64,000 nt of DNA from Clostridia bacterium (lineage in GTDB: Bacteria > Bacillota > Clostridia > Monoglobales > Monoglobaceae), in the NCBI GenBank assembly GCA_017620615.1, contig JAGAUW010000028.1, forward strand, positions 1 to 64,000, in the 5' to 3' direction. Positions 45,198 to 53,218 of the stretch are shown here, in pieces. The notes beneath the pieces are model-generated. The model searched no databases, had not been told where the DNA came from, and was given only the letters and a program-made list of their open reading frames with translations. Position 1 is the first letter of the stretch. Every line of letters starts with the position of its first letter. The position numbers and the translations under genes are program-made.

Positions 45198-46079
45198 ATG
45201 GGAATAAGTTATAGCTTTATTGATAACAGTATATACGGACCTGATGATATAAATGATATTACAAAAAGCCTGACGGGTGCGGGAATTGCACCATTTGTTT
45301 CAAAGGATAGCTACAATGTTTCTGACCTGAATGAAATGACATCTGCACTTGTTGGCGAGGGTGTTCAGCTTGGAGGATGTCTTTGCAGCGTACACAATGT
45401 GGGCATGGCAGAAATGCATATTGAAATTGCACAGGGAATAGTGTTTTTTGAAAGCGGTGTAAGGCTTGTGGTTGATGAAGAAGGATATGTGTTGTCTATA
45501 ACACCAAATACTGCAGGGTGTATCTATGCGCATTACAGCCCGTCACTTCAGAAAGCAGATATTGTTTTTGGCACTGAATTACCAATAGACGGAGAAAGTG
45601 TGCTTCTTGCCGAAATCTCAGCAGACGGGACACTTTTGGATAAAAGAATTTTTTCGAGGTCAAAAATAGCAACACTTGGCAAAAATATATCTCTTTCAGT
45701 GCCTTTTGTAAGCATAGACCCAGTACTGATACGCACTGACGGCAATACTACGTATTATAAGGTTGCCAAGGTGTCGGGAGTGGATTTAAGCAAGTTTAAT
45801 TATGCAGTTGTGACTGTAGGTGCTGAACCTACTCCCGAAAAGCTGCAGATAACTACATTCTATGACATTGTTAAAAATCAGGGTATATTTTCAATTATAG
45901 ATAATGACTCCGCATTTGCAGGAGGCAGTCTTGGTACTGTTGTAAATTACAGTATGACAAGACTCGTTGAGGTTTGTGACAATGAACTTTGTATCGTCGC
46001 GCTGTGCAGCACAATGAACAATGGCGAAAAATATCTTTATATGTTTAAGAATCATACATATTTTGCGATGCTTATGTAA
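45198..46079 (+). CDS. phage tail or baseplate protein
   Basis: A 293-residue protein with mixed beta structure: YSFIDNSIYGPDDINDITKSLTGAGIAP at the N-terminus, repeated short strands later. The beginning resembles clostridial tail-tip proteins that carry a DUF859/BppU-like role, but I cannot name a family. GGAGG seven bases before the ATG at 45198 sets the start; an ATG six bases earlier has no room for the site. Confidence 0.62.
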   Translation: MGISYSFIDNSIYGPDDINDITKSLTGAGIAPFVSKDSYNVSDLNEMTSALVGEGVQLGGCLCSVHNVGMAEMHIEIAQGIVFFESGVRLVVDEEGYVLSITPNTAGCIYAHYSPSLQKADIVFGTELPIDGESVLLAEISADGTLLDKRIFSRSKIATLGKNISLSVPFVSIDPVLIRTDGNTTYYKVAKVSGVDLSKFNYAVVTVGAEPTPEKLQITTFYDIVKNQGIFSIIDNDSAFAGGSLGTVVNYSMTRLVEVCDNELCIVALCSTMNNGEKYLYMFKNHTYFAMLM

Positions 46080-46091
46080 AGGAGGGGTTTG

Positions 46092-46631
46092 ATGCTTTGT
46101 TTTAATATTAAAAATCAAATAATAGAAAGAACGGATGATTTTAAAGTAGTAGCAGACAGTCGAAATTATTTGACTGCCCACTTTTCCTTTAGTGAGGAAT
46201 GGGAGGGGGATATTGTTGCGATATTTGGAAATGGAACACAATTTTATAATGTAATTCTTTCTGATAATGCGTGCACTGTGCCCTGGGAGATTATAAAGGC
46301 TCCATTTTTCACTGTATCGGCGGTGTGTGGCGACAGAATAACAGCAAACAGTGTCATGGTTGATGTTGAAAAAAGCGGCTATGTTGAAGGGGAGACACCG
46401 AAAGAGCCGACACCTGAAGTATATGAACAGATATTGTCAAGCACAAAAGCTCCATATATAAGTGAAAACGGGAATTGGTGTGCATGGGACAGCAACAAAA
46501 AAACCTTTGTTGACACAGGAGTTAATGCAGAGGGTTATATTCCACAGCGAGGCACAGACTACTGGACAGAAGATGACAAAGCTGAAATAAAAGGATATGT
46601 TGATGATGCAATCTTAGGGGGTGAGTGGTAA
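46092..46631 (+). CDS. BppU-like tail fibre protein
   Basis: A 179-residue protein with an N-terminal beta domain (YLTAHFSFSEEWEGDIVAIFGNGTQFYNVIL, like BppU N-domains) and a C-terminal linker found in clostridial tail proteins (IPQRGTDYWTEDDKAEIKGY then VDDAILGGEW). AGGAGGGG is upstream of the ATG at 46092. Its stop shares the A with the next start (TAATG). Confidence 0.7.
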   Translation: MLCFNIKNQIIERTDDFKVVADSRNYLTAHFSFSEEWEGDIVAIFGNGTQFYNVILSDNACTVPWEIIKAPFFTVSAVCGDRITANSVMVDVEKSGYVEGETPKEPTPEVYEQILSSTKAPYISENGNWCAWDSNKKTFVDTGVNAEGYIPQRGTDYWTEDDKAEIKGYVDDAILGGEW

Positions 46632-47395
46632 TGGCGACGGTGAATGAGAAAATGACGGCTATCGCAGACGCTATCCGTGAGAAGACTGGCGGAATAGCCC
46701 CACTCACTCTTGATGATATGGCAACTGATATTCCAAAGGTATATGAAGCAGGAAAGAAATCACAATATGATGAGTTTTGGGATAGCTTTCAGGATTATGG
46801 AAATGAGATAAGTTATTATTGTGCTTTTGCTGAGGGCGGTAGCGAAGAGTATAAAAAATGGAATGATGTATATAACCCCAAATATGACATAAAACCAACT
46901 AATGCATATAACATGTATTGGCAAAGCGGGCTTGCGGATATATACAATGGTGACAAAATAAATGTTGATTTTTCAAAGGCTACGTCACTGCAATCCTGCT
47001 TTTACAATGCAATAAAAATTGAAAGGCTAAAGGTTGTTTCAGCTATCTCAGCAAGCATTTTGCAGCAGACTTTTGACGGGTGCAGGAAACTTCATACCAT
47101 AGAAAAGTTGATATTAAAAGAAGATGGAAGTCAAGCGCTGGTGAACACCTTTAGGTTTTGTGATGCTCTTGCAAATATATCAATAGAGGGGAAGATAGGG
47201 TATATCGTTAACTTTGCAAACTCGCCAAACCTTACATATGAAAGTCTTATGGGTGAACAAGGAATTGTAAATGCCTTAAAAAATTATTCAGGTACAACCA
47301 CAACAAGAACTTTAACACTACACGCGGATGCAAAAGCAAGATTAAGTGACAGCGATATTGCTATTGCTACGCAGAAAGGATGGACAGTCGGCTAA
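46631..47395 (+). CDS. phage tail fibre tip protein (BspA-like repeats)
   Basis: A 254-residue protein. The N-terminal VNEKMTAIADAIREKTGGIAPLTLDDMATDIPKV is a common adaptor in clostridial phage fibres. The rest has irregular leucine-rich repeats (NVDFSKATSLQSCFYNAIKIERLKV, LQQTFDGCRKLHTIEKLIL), which resemble BspA-type receptor-binding domains. It is likely the host-recognition protein (inference). Confidence 0.72.
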   Translation: MATVNEKMTAIADAIREKTGGIAPLTLDDMATDIPKVYEAGKKSQYDEFWDSFQDYGNEISYYCAFAEGGSEEYKKWNDVYNPKYDIKPTNAYNMYWQSGLADIYNGDKINVDFSKATSLQSCFYNAIKIERLKVVSAISASILQQTFDGCRKLHTIEKLILKEDGSQALVNTFRFCDALANISIEGKIGYIVNFANSPNLTYESLMGEQGIVNALKNYSGTTTTRTLTLHADAKARLSDSDIAIATQKGWTVG

Positions 47396-47580
47396 TGAAA
47401 AAAACAAAGATTGAACTTATAAAAATCACAGCATCAGAGGGTATGATGTTCACCAATGGTGAAACGTACAGCAAGGAAATATATCTCGGCTGTAATGATA
47501 GCCCAGATAATTGGCACGAAATTACAGATGCCGAGTATGCAGAAATTTTGAAAGAAGAGGAAGAAAAGGAAGAAATATAA
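47395..47580 (+). CDS. small acidic protein next to holin
   Basis: A 61-residue protein with an acidic tail (EYAEILKEEEEKEEI). The start ATG shares its A with the fibre stop; an in-frame ATG 15 bases earlier is possible. The slot is where XkdX-like proteins sit, but the sequence is not recognised. The stop overlaps the holin start (TAATG). Confidence 0.5.
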   Translation: MKKTKIELIKITASEGMMFTNGETYSKEIYLGCNDSPDNWHEITDAEYAEILKEEEEKEEI

Positions 47581-48026
47581 TGAATATTCAGACAGCAAAA
47601 GTATATCTTTGCACTGCTTTGGGGTTGGCAGGGAGCTTTGTGACACGGTTATTTGGCGGTTGGACCGAGGATATGATAACTCTTGTGATTTTTATGGCTG
47701 TGGACTTTGTGATGGGTTTGATTGTGGCAGGAGTTTTTCACAAGAGCGACAAATCAGCCACAGGAACGCTTAACAGTCGTGCAGGCTGGAGAGGACTCTC
47801 AAAAAAAGGGGTTACCTTGCTTTTTGTACTTGTAGCGCACAGACTTGATGGGCTTCTTGACACAAATTACATACGGACCACAACTATTATCGGATTTATT
47901 ATAAATGAAGCAATATCCATAATCGAAAATGCAGGGCTTATGGGTGTGCCTTTTCCCGAAATTATCACAAAAGCCATTGATATGCTGAAATCAAAGGGGG
48001 AAAAAGATGACCATGAAAATCATTGA
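47580..48026 (+). CDS. phage holin
   Basis: A 148-residue protein with three hydrophobic segments (about residues 8-25, 34-52 and 85-115) and a charged tail, matching the phage holin/toxin secretion family of Clostridia: VIFMAVDFVMGLIVAGVFHKSDKS, then a LNSRAGWRGLSKKG turn. It opens the membrane for the amidase, whose gene overlaps its end by 20 bases. Confidence 0.88.
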   Translation: MNIQTAKVYLCTALGLAGSFVTRLFGGWTEDMITLVIFMAVDFVMGLIVAGVFHKSDKSATGTLNSRAGWRGLSKKGVTLLFVLVAHRLDGLLDTNYIRTTTIIGFIINEAISIIENAGLMGVPFPEIITKAIDMLKSKGEKDDHENH

Positions 48027-48549
48027 TGTTAAATATCAATGGGAAAGTGAGCTAAAAAAAAGGAACAGCACAGAATATATAATTCTTCATCACAGGGTAG
48101 GGCTTGGCGATGCTCTCAGTATACACAAAGGGCATCTCAAAAACGGCTGGTGCGGGATTGGGTATCACTTTTATGTGAGAAAAGACGGCGCAGTATACCG
48201 AGGACGTCCATTAGCGACAGTGGGCGCACACTGTACGGGATATAACGGGCAAAGCATTGGCGTGTGTTTTGAGGGTAATTTTGAGACGGAAGAAGCCATG
48301 CCGGTAAAACAGAAAAATGCAGGCAAACAGCTTGTTTCACATCTTTTGGGGCTTTATCCCAAAGCGACGGTTAAAAGGCATAAGGATTTTTCAAAGACCG
48401 CTTGCCCCGGCAAAAATTTCCCCTTTGATGAAATAAAGAAAGGAGAATGTGAAATGACGGTTGAAGAAGCAGTAGAAATAATTCAGGCAAAGGCAGGAAT
48501 TGAAGACGGAACGGTTGAATTTTTGCTTTGCTACAAATACGGTGAATAG
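48007..48549 (+). CDS. N-acetylmuramoyl-L-alanine amidase (phage endolysin)
   Basis: An Amidase_2 (PGRP-type) zinc enzyme of 180 residues that cuts the peptide from muramic acid. Zinc ligands are likely H27 region EYIILHHRVG, the histidine of KRHKDFSKTACPGKNFPFDEI and its cysteine; the GIGYHFYVRKDGAVYRGRP motif is clear. A short C-terminal domain begins MTVEEAVEIIQAKAGIEDGTVEFL. The reading frame ends at TAG (48547-48549), but continues in frame with ten more plausible codons (LVLKLAEAMA) to TAA at 48580. GGGGG upstream of the ATG. Confidence 0.9.
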   Translation: MTMKIIDVKYQWESELKKRNSTEYIILHHRVGLGDALSIHKGHLKNGWCGIGYHFYVRKDGAVYRGRPLATVGAHCTGYNGQSIGVCFEGNFETEEAMPVKQKNAGKQLVSHLLGLYPKATVKRHKDFSKTACPGKNFPFDEIKKGECEMTVEEAVEIIQAKAGIEDGTVEFLLCYKYGE

Positions 48550-48607
48550 CTCGTCTTAAAACTTGCCGAGGCAATGGCATAACCTTTTGAGATTTCCCCC
48601 ATATTCA

Positions 48608-48636
48608 TTGACAGAAAATTTCTGGTATTGTATAAT
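48608..48636 (+). promoter_or_regulatory. sigma-A promoter of recD2
   Basis: -35 TTGACA (48608-48613), 17-base spacer, -10 TATAAT (48631-48636): a consensus promoter, about 32 bases from the start of transcription to the recD2 ATG. It marks the right border of the phage region. Confidence 0.85.
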
Positions 48637-48674
48637 GAAGAGAGATTTTCTGAGATGAAAGGGGTGGATGCCTG

Positions 48675-50867
48675 ATGGAAAAGTTTGAGGGAATGGTTGA
48701 GGGGATTATATACGAAAACCAGTCAAACGGCTATACAGTTTGTGATGCATCGTCTGGCGGGCATCTATATACGCTGACGGGGTATATGCCGGGACTTTCC
48801 GAGGGCGAAAAAATAATCGCCATGGGCGAATGGAAAAACCACCCTGAATATGGTCAGCAGTTCAGCGTAAGCTCATTTGAAAGGGTTATGCCAAAAACCG
48901 AGAACGAAATCGAACTGTATTTAGGCTCAGGAGTACTTCCCCACGTGGGCAGAAGCACGGCACGAAAAATGGTGGAGCTTTTTGGTAAGGATGCCCTCGA
49001 AGTGATTGAAAATGAGCCACAAAGGCTCACCGAGATAAAAGGGATTTCAAAGGCAAAGGCGGAAGAAATCCACAAGCGTTATGTTGAACAAATCGGCATC
49101 AAAAATATCGTTGTTTTCTTTCAGCAGTTTGGCGTATCTCCAAACCTTGCGGTGAAAGCTTATCGCACCTTTGGTCAGGGCGTTGTGAGCCTTGCGGGCG
49201 AAAACCCCTTTGCTCTCAGCGGAATTGACGGATTTACTTTCAAAATCTGTGACCGCATCCGTGAAGAAATGAAGCTTCCCCCAACCTTTGAACCAAGGAT
49301 TTGTGCAGGGGTGGTGAGCACTCTTTTAAATGGTGCATACTTGAGCGGTCATACCTATCTTCCAAAAGGTCAGCTTGTGGCACAAACAAAAGCTATGCTT
49401 GAAATTGATGCAACGGCTGTCGAAGATGCTGTGTCAAAGCTTTGCCTTGAGGATACCTTAAAAACCATAAGCTATGAAGAGTTTGACGCGGTTTATCTTG
49501 ATATGTTTTATGATGCCGAAAAAGGCGTCGCAACAAGGCTCAGGGAAATGAGCTCGCTTATCTTTGAAATCAACGGACGTGAGATGGAAGAAGAAATCGA
49601 AAATGCCGAGCGTGAGCTAGAAATGGTGCTTGCTCCAAAGCAAAAGGATGCGGTTTTCACTGCATTCGAAAATTCGGCTATGGTAATCACGGGTGGACCT
49701 GGCACGGGAAAAACCACCATAATAAAAGCTATTATAAATATAATGAAGCGTCAGGGAAAAAAAGTGATGCTTGCAGCCCCAACGGGACGTGCTGCAAAGA
49801 GAATGTCAGAGCTTTCCGGAATGGAGGCAAAAACCATTCACCGACTTCTTGAAAATCTGCCATCTGAGGGCGGGCGTGTGTGCTTTGCAAAAAACGAGAA
49901 GAACAAGCTTGATTGTGATGCGGTGATTGTTGACGAAATGTCGATGGTTGATATTTTGCTTATGCACAGCTTGCTTTTGGCGTTGCCCGTGGGAGCGAGA
50001 CTCATAATGGTTGGTGACTGTGACCAGCTTCCCGCTGTTGGTGCGGGGAATGTTCTTCGGGATATTATTGACAGCGAATGCCTTGCTTGTGTGAAGCTCA
50101 CCGAGATTTTCAGGCAGGCGAAACAAAGTATGATAGTGGTGAATGCCCACCGCATAAACAGCGGGCAGATGCCTTATACAAATAACCCCGAGGATGATTT
50201 CTTTTTGCTAAAATGTAATGATGCGGAGGGGGTTGGTGAGATAATCGCTGACCTTTGTGAAAGGAGAATTCCAACGGCATATGGTGTCGACAAAGTTATG
50301 GACATTCAGGTGCTGACGCCTACACGGAAAACGGCAATCGGTGTCCAGAGCCTCAATGAAGTTTTGCAAAGACGCTTAAACCCCAAGAAAGACAGAATAA
50401 GCGAAAAGACTGTTGGGGGATGCACATTCCGTATCGGCGATAAGGTTATGCAGAATAAAAACAACTATAACCTCGGCTGGACAAGGCTTTCAGACGGCGA
50501 AAAGGGTGAGGGGATATTCAATGGTGACGTGGGCTTTGTGTCGGACATAAATGTTCCAAGACAGACAATGTCGGTGATTTTTGACGACAAAAAGGTGGTA
50601 TATGACTTTTTGGATTTGACCGAAATCGAGCTTGCATACGCTCTCACAGTTCACAAAAGTCAGGGAAGTGAATTTGACGTGGTGATAATGCCCGTTTTTG
50701 ACACCCACAGACTTTTAACCACAAGAAACCTTTTGTATACGGCGGTGACCCGTGCAAAAAAGTTGGTTGTTCTTGTGGGCAAGGAGGAAATTCTTTCCCA
50801 GTTTGTAAGGAATGACAATGTCCAGATGCGATATTCGGGACTTCGTGAAAAACTTATAATAAGATAA
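48675..50867 (+). CDS. recD2: ATP-dependent RecD2-type DNA helicase
   Basis: SF1B 5'-3' helicase, 730 residues, of the RecD2/YrrC group that acts without RecBC. The N-terminal OB fold (residues 1-80) and helix-hairpin-helix region (about 90-180, LYLGSGVLPHVGRSTARKMVELFG) precede Walker A GGPGTGKTTIIKAI near 342, motif II VIVDEMSMVDILL near 418, and the C-terminal YALTVHKSQGSEFDVVIMP and LLYTAVTRAKKLVVLVG. AAAGGGGTGG lies 10 bases before the ATG. Confidence 0.95.
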   Translation: MEKFEGMVEGIIYENQSNGYTVCDASSGGHLYTLTGYMPGLSEGEKIIAMGEWKNHPEYGQQFSVSSFERVMPKTENEIELYLGSGVLPHVGRSTARKMVELFGKDALEVIENEPQRLTEIKGISKAKAEEIHKRYVEQIGIKNIVVFFQQFGVSPNLAVKAYRTFGQGVVSLAGENPFALSGIDGFTFKICDRIREEMKLPPTFEPRICAGVVSTLLNGAYLSGHTYLPKGQLVAQTKAMLEIDATAVEDAVSKLCLEDTLKTISYEEFDAVYLDMFYDAEKGVATRLREMSSLIFEINGREMEEEIENAERELEMVLAPKQKDAVFTAFENSAMVITGGPGTGKTTIIKAIINIMKRQGKKVMLAAPTGRAAKRMSELSGMEAKTIHRLLENLPSEGGRVCFAKNEKNKLDCDAVIVDEMSMVDILLMHSLLLALPVGARLIMVGDCDQLPAVGAGNVLRDIIDSECLACVKLTEIFRQAKQSMIVVNAHRINSGQMPYTNNPEDDFFLLKCNDAEGVGEIIADLCERRIPTAYGVDKVMDIQVLTPTRKTAIGVQSLNEVLQRRLNPKKDRISEKTVGGCTFRIGDKVMQNKNNYNLGWTRLSDGEKGEGIFNGDVGFVSDINVPRQTMSVIFDDKKVVYDFLDLTEIELAYALTVHKSQGSEFDVVIMPVFDTHRLLTTRNLLYTAVTRAKKLVVLVGKEEILSQFVRNDNVQMRYSGLREKLIIR

Positions 50868-50873
50868 AAAATT

Positions 50874-50903
50874 AGCACGCAAGGCCAAAAGGCTCTGCGT
50901 GCT
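50874..50903 (+). terminator. terminator of recD2
   Basis: AGCACGCA (50874-50881) / TGCGTGCT (50896-50903), with an inner GCC/GGC pair around an AAAA loop, followed by TTTG. Confidence 0.75.
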
Positions 50904-50964
50904 TTTGCGTAGTCGTGCAAAAAAGTAATTGGAAAATTTTATAAAAAAAAGCTTTATTTCGGAG

Positions 50965-50993
50965 AAAAAAAGTGCACGACCTGAGCCGTGCAC
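50965..50993 (-). terminator. terminator of the candidate small RNA
   Basis: Minus strand: GTGCACG, an 8-base loop, CGTGCAC (arms 50987-50993 and 50972-50978 on the plus strand) and then seven T (50971-50965). Confidence 0.8.
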
Positions 50994-51134
50994 GAAAAAT
51001 GCAGGACTCATTGTCGCTAAACAATCTTCAATAATGCCGAAACAGTCACTAAAAAAGCGAGCCTGCATTTTTACCAAAAGTAAAAATACTGACAGTTTCA
51101 GCAGATATTAAATTGAAAATTGTTTAGCTTGTTT
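50965..51134 (-). ncRNA. candidate structured small RNA, about 164 nt, with no gene in it
   Basis: The 325-base gap between recD2 and the next gene holds a complete minus-strand unit: a consensus promoter (51135-51163), an expected start near 51128, and a strong terminator (stem 50972-50978/50987-50993 plus seven T). No open frame is present. The RNA can form P1 (arms 51090-51102 and 51036-51048, 12 pairs with one U-U mismatch), hairpin P2 (51067-51074/51080-51087), P2' (51062-51072 with 50995-51005, 11 perfect pairs) and P3 (51010-51014/51021-51025). P2 and P2' exclude each other, and P1 with P2' makes a pseudoknot. The family is not recognised; 6S RNA is one possibility. Confidence 0.6.
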
Positions 51135-51163
51135 AATATATCACATCTTTAAAAAAATGTCAA
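51135..51163 (-). promoter_or_regulatory. promoter of the candidate small RNA
   Basis: Minus strand: -35 TTGACA (51163-51158), 17-base spacer, -10 TATATT (51140-51135). It begins 13 bases after the terminator of the upstream four-helix protein gene, so it serves an independent unit. Confidence 0.75.
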
Positions 51164-51175
51164 TAAGAAAGATGT

Positions 51176-51199
51176 AAAAATCTGTAAATTTTTACAGAT
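51176..51199 (-). terminator. terminator of the four-helix protein gene
   Basis: ATCTGTAAA (51180-51188) / TTTACAGAT (51191-51199) overlapping the stop codon, followed on the minus strand by TTTTT (51180-51176). Confidence 0.7.
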
Positions 51200-51626
51200 A
51201 GTCCTGAACGTGCTGTCTGAGTCTTTCTTCAAGATTTATAATTCTTTTTGCTAAGTCCTGTGCTTCTTCCGATGCTGACTCGTACTGGTTGAGGTATCGG
51301 CTCAGGGACTTTATTCCCATATCACAGCCGTCAGTTATAACGCTTGCAATCTTTTTGTCCGAGTCTTCCATGGCAATAACCATGTTTATTTTCATCCATG
51401 ACATACCTTTTGCCACGATGTTAGGTTCTTTCCCCTCTTCGCCGCATTTGTCAAGATATTTGTGAGTTTCACTGCCAAGTGCCTGATGCTCCTCCTTTGA
51501 TTCGATGAGGATTTGCTTGAATTTTTCGTCCGAAACCTTGTCCAGAACCTCATCTATTGAGCATACGCCCATTTTCAGACCTGCATTACATTGTTTCAAA
51601 AGTTCTATTGTGTCGTGATTTATCAT
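51192..51626 (-). CDS. predicted four-helix-bundle protein (ferritin-like/DUF2383-like)
   Basis: A 144-residue helical protein: TIELLKQCNAGLKMGVCSIDEVLDKVSDEKFKQILIESKEEHQALGSE, then three more amphipathic helices ending RIINLEERLRQHVQDYL. Conserved-looking EExH-like residues (KEEHQALGSETHKYLD) suggest a ferritin-like or DUF2383 fold, though a full metal site is not evident. AAAGGAAG before MINHDTIEL sets 51626 as the start; an ATG 42 bases earlier lacks a site. Function is unknown. Confidence 0.65.
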   Translation of the reverse strand: MINHDTIELLKQCNAGLKMGVCSIDEVLDKVSDEKFKQILIESKEEHQALGSETHKYLDKCGEEGKEPNIVAKGMSWMKINMVIAMEDSDKKIASVITDGCDMGIKSLSRYLNQYESASEEAQDLAKRIINLEERLRQHVQDYL

Positions 51627-51714
51627 ATTTTTCTTCCTTTCTGTGTTTGTTAATGGTATTTTACCCAAAATCTAAAAAAATATATATTTTTTTGAACTTT
51701 CGGACATACTGTGA

Positions 51715-53058
<1,344 letters not shown>

Positions 53059-53065
53059 AAAACGC

Positions 53066-53093
53066 AAACCCCAGGGCAAAAGCTTTGGGGTTT
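53066..53093 (+). terminator. terminator of eno
   Basis: AAACCCCAGGGC (53066-53077) / GCTTTGGGGTTT (53082-53093), 12 pairs including two G-U, loop AAAA, followed by CTCTTTG. Confidence 0.75.
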
Positions 53094-53140
53094 CTCTTTG
53101 TCTTGGAACGAATTTACAAAAATTTCCATTTCTATGGCGT

Positions 53141-53174
53141 TTCGACAATTATCTCAGCACGTGCTTTGTATAAT
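53141..53174 (+). promoter_or_regulatory. spoIIE promoter with a Spo0A box
   Basis: TTCGACA (53141-53147) is the complement of the 0A box TGTCGAA. It overlaps a near-consensus -35, TCGACA (53142-53147), placed 21 bases before -10 TATAAT (53169-53174). Overlong 21-22 base spacers with an overlapping 0A box are the known layout of Spo0A-activated spoIIE and spoIIG promoters in Bacillus. Confidence 0.7.
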
Positions 53175-53218
53175 GAGGGAAAACAGAGGCAAGAGTGAGT
53201 TACAAAGGAGGAAGAAAA

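Larger units (their letters stand above)
33326..48582. mobile_element. compact prophage or phage-derived particle locus without integrase
   Basis: Between the cyclophilin terminator and the recD2 promoter lies a contiguous phage gene set: divergent repressor/Cro-like regulators, a late-activator-like protein, terminase, portal, scaffold, capsid, connectors, tail tube, chaperones, tape measure, distal tail, Gp37-like protein, fibres, holin and amidase. The order is that of a siphovirus structural module. No integrase, excisionase, replication, recombination or prohead protease gene is visible in about 15.3 kb, and no direct repeat of obvious att length was found at the ends. Base composition looks like the host's. 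It could be a remnant, a helper-dependent element or a gene-transfer-agent-like system. Confidence 0.88.

Noticed and set aside
33262-48670. Direct repeats that would mark attL and attR of the prophage
   Set aside because: Reading both ends by eye showed no shared word of convincing length; a computed search is needed before claiming or excluding one.
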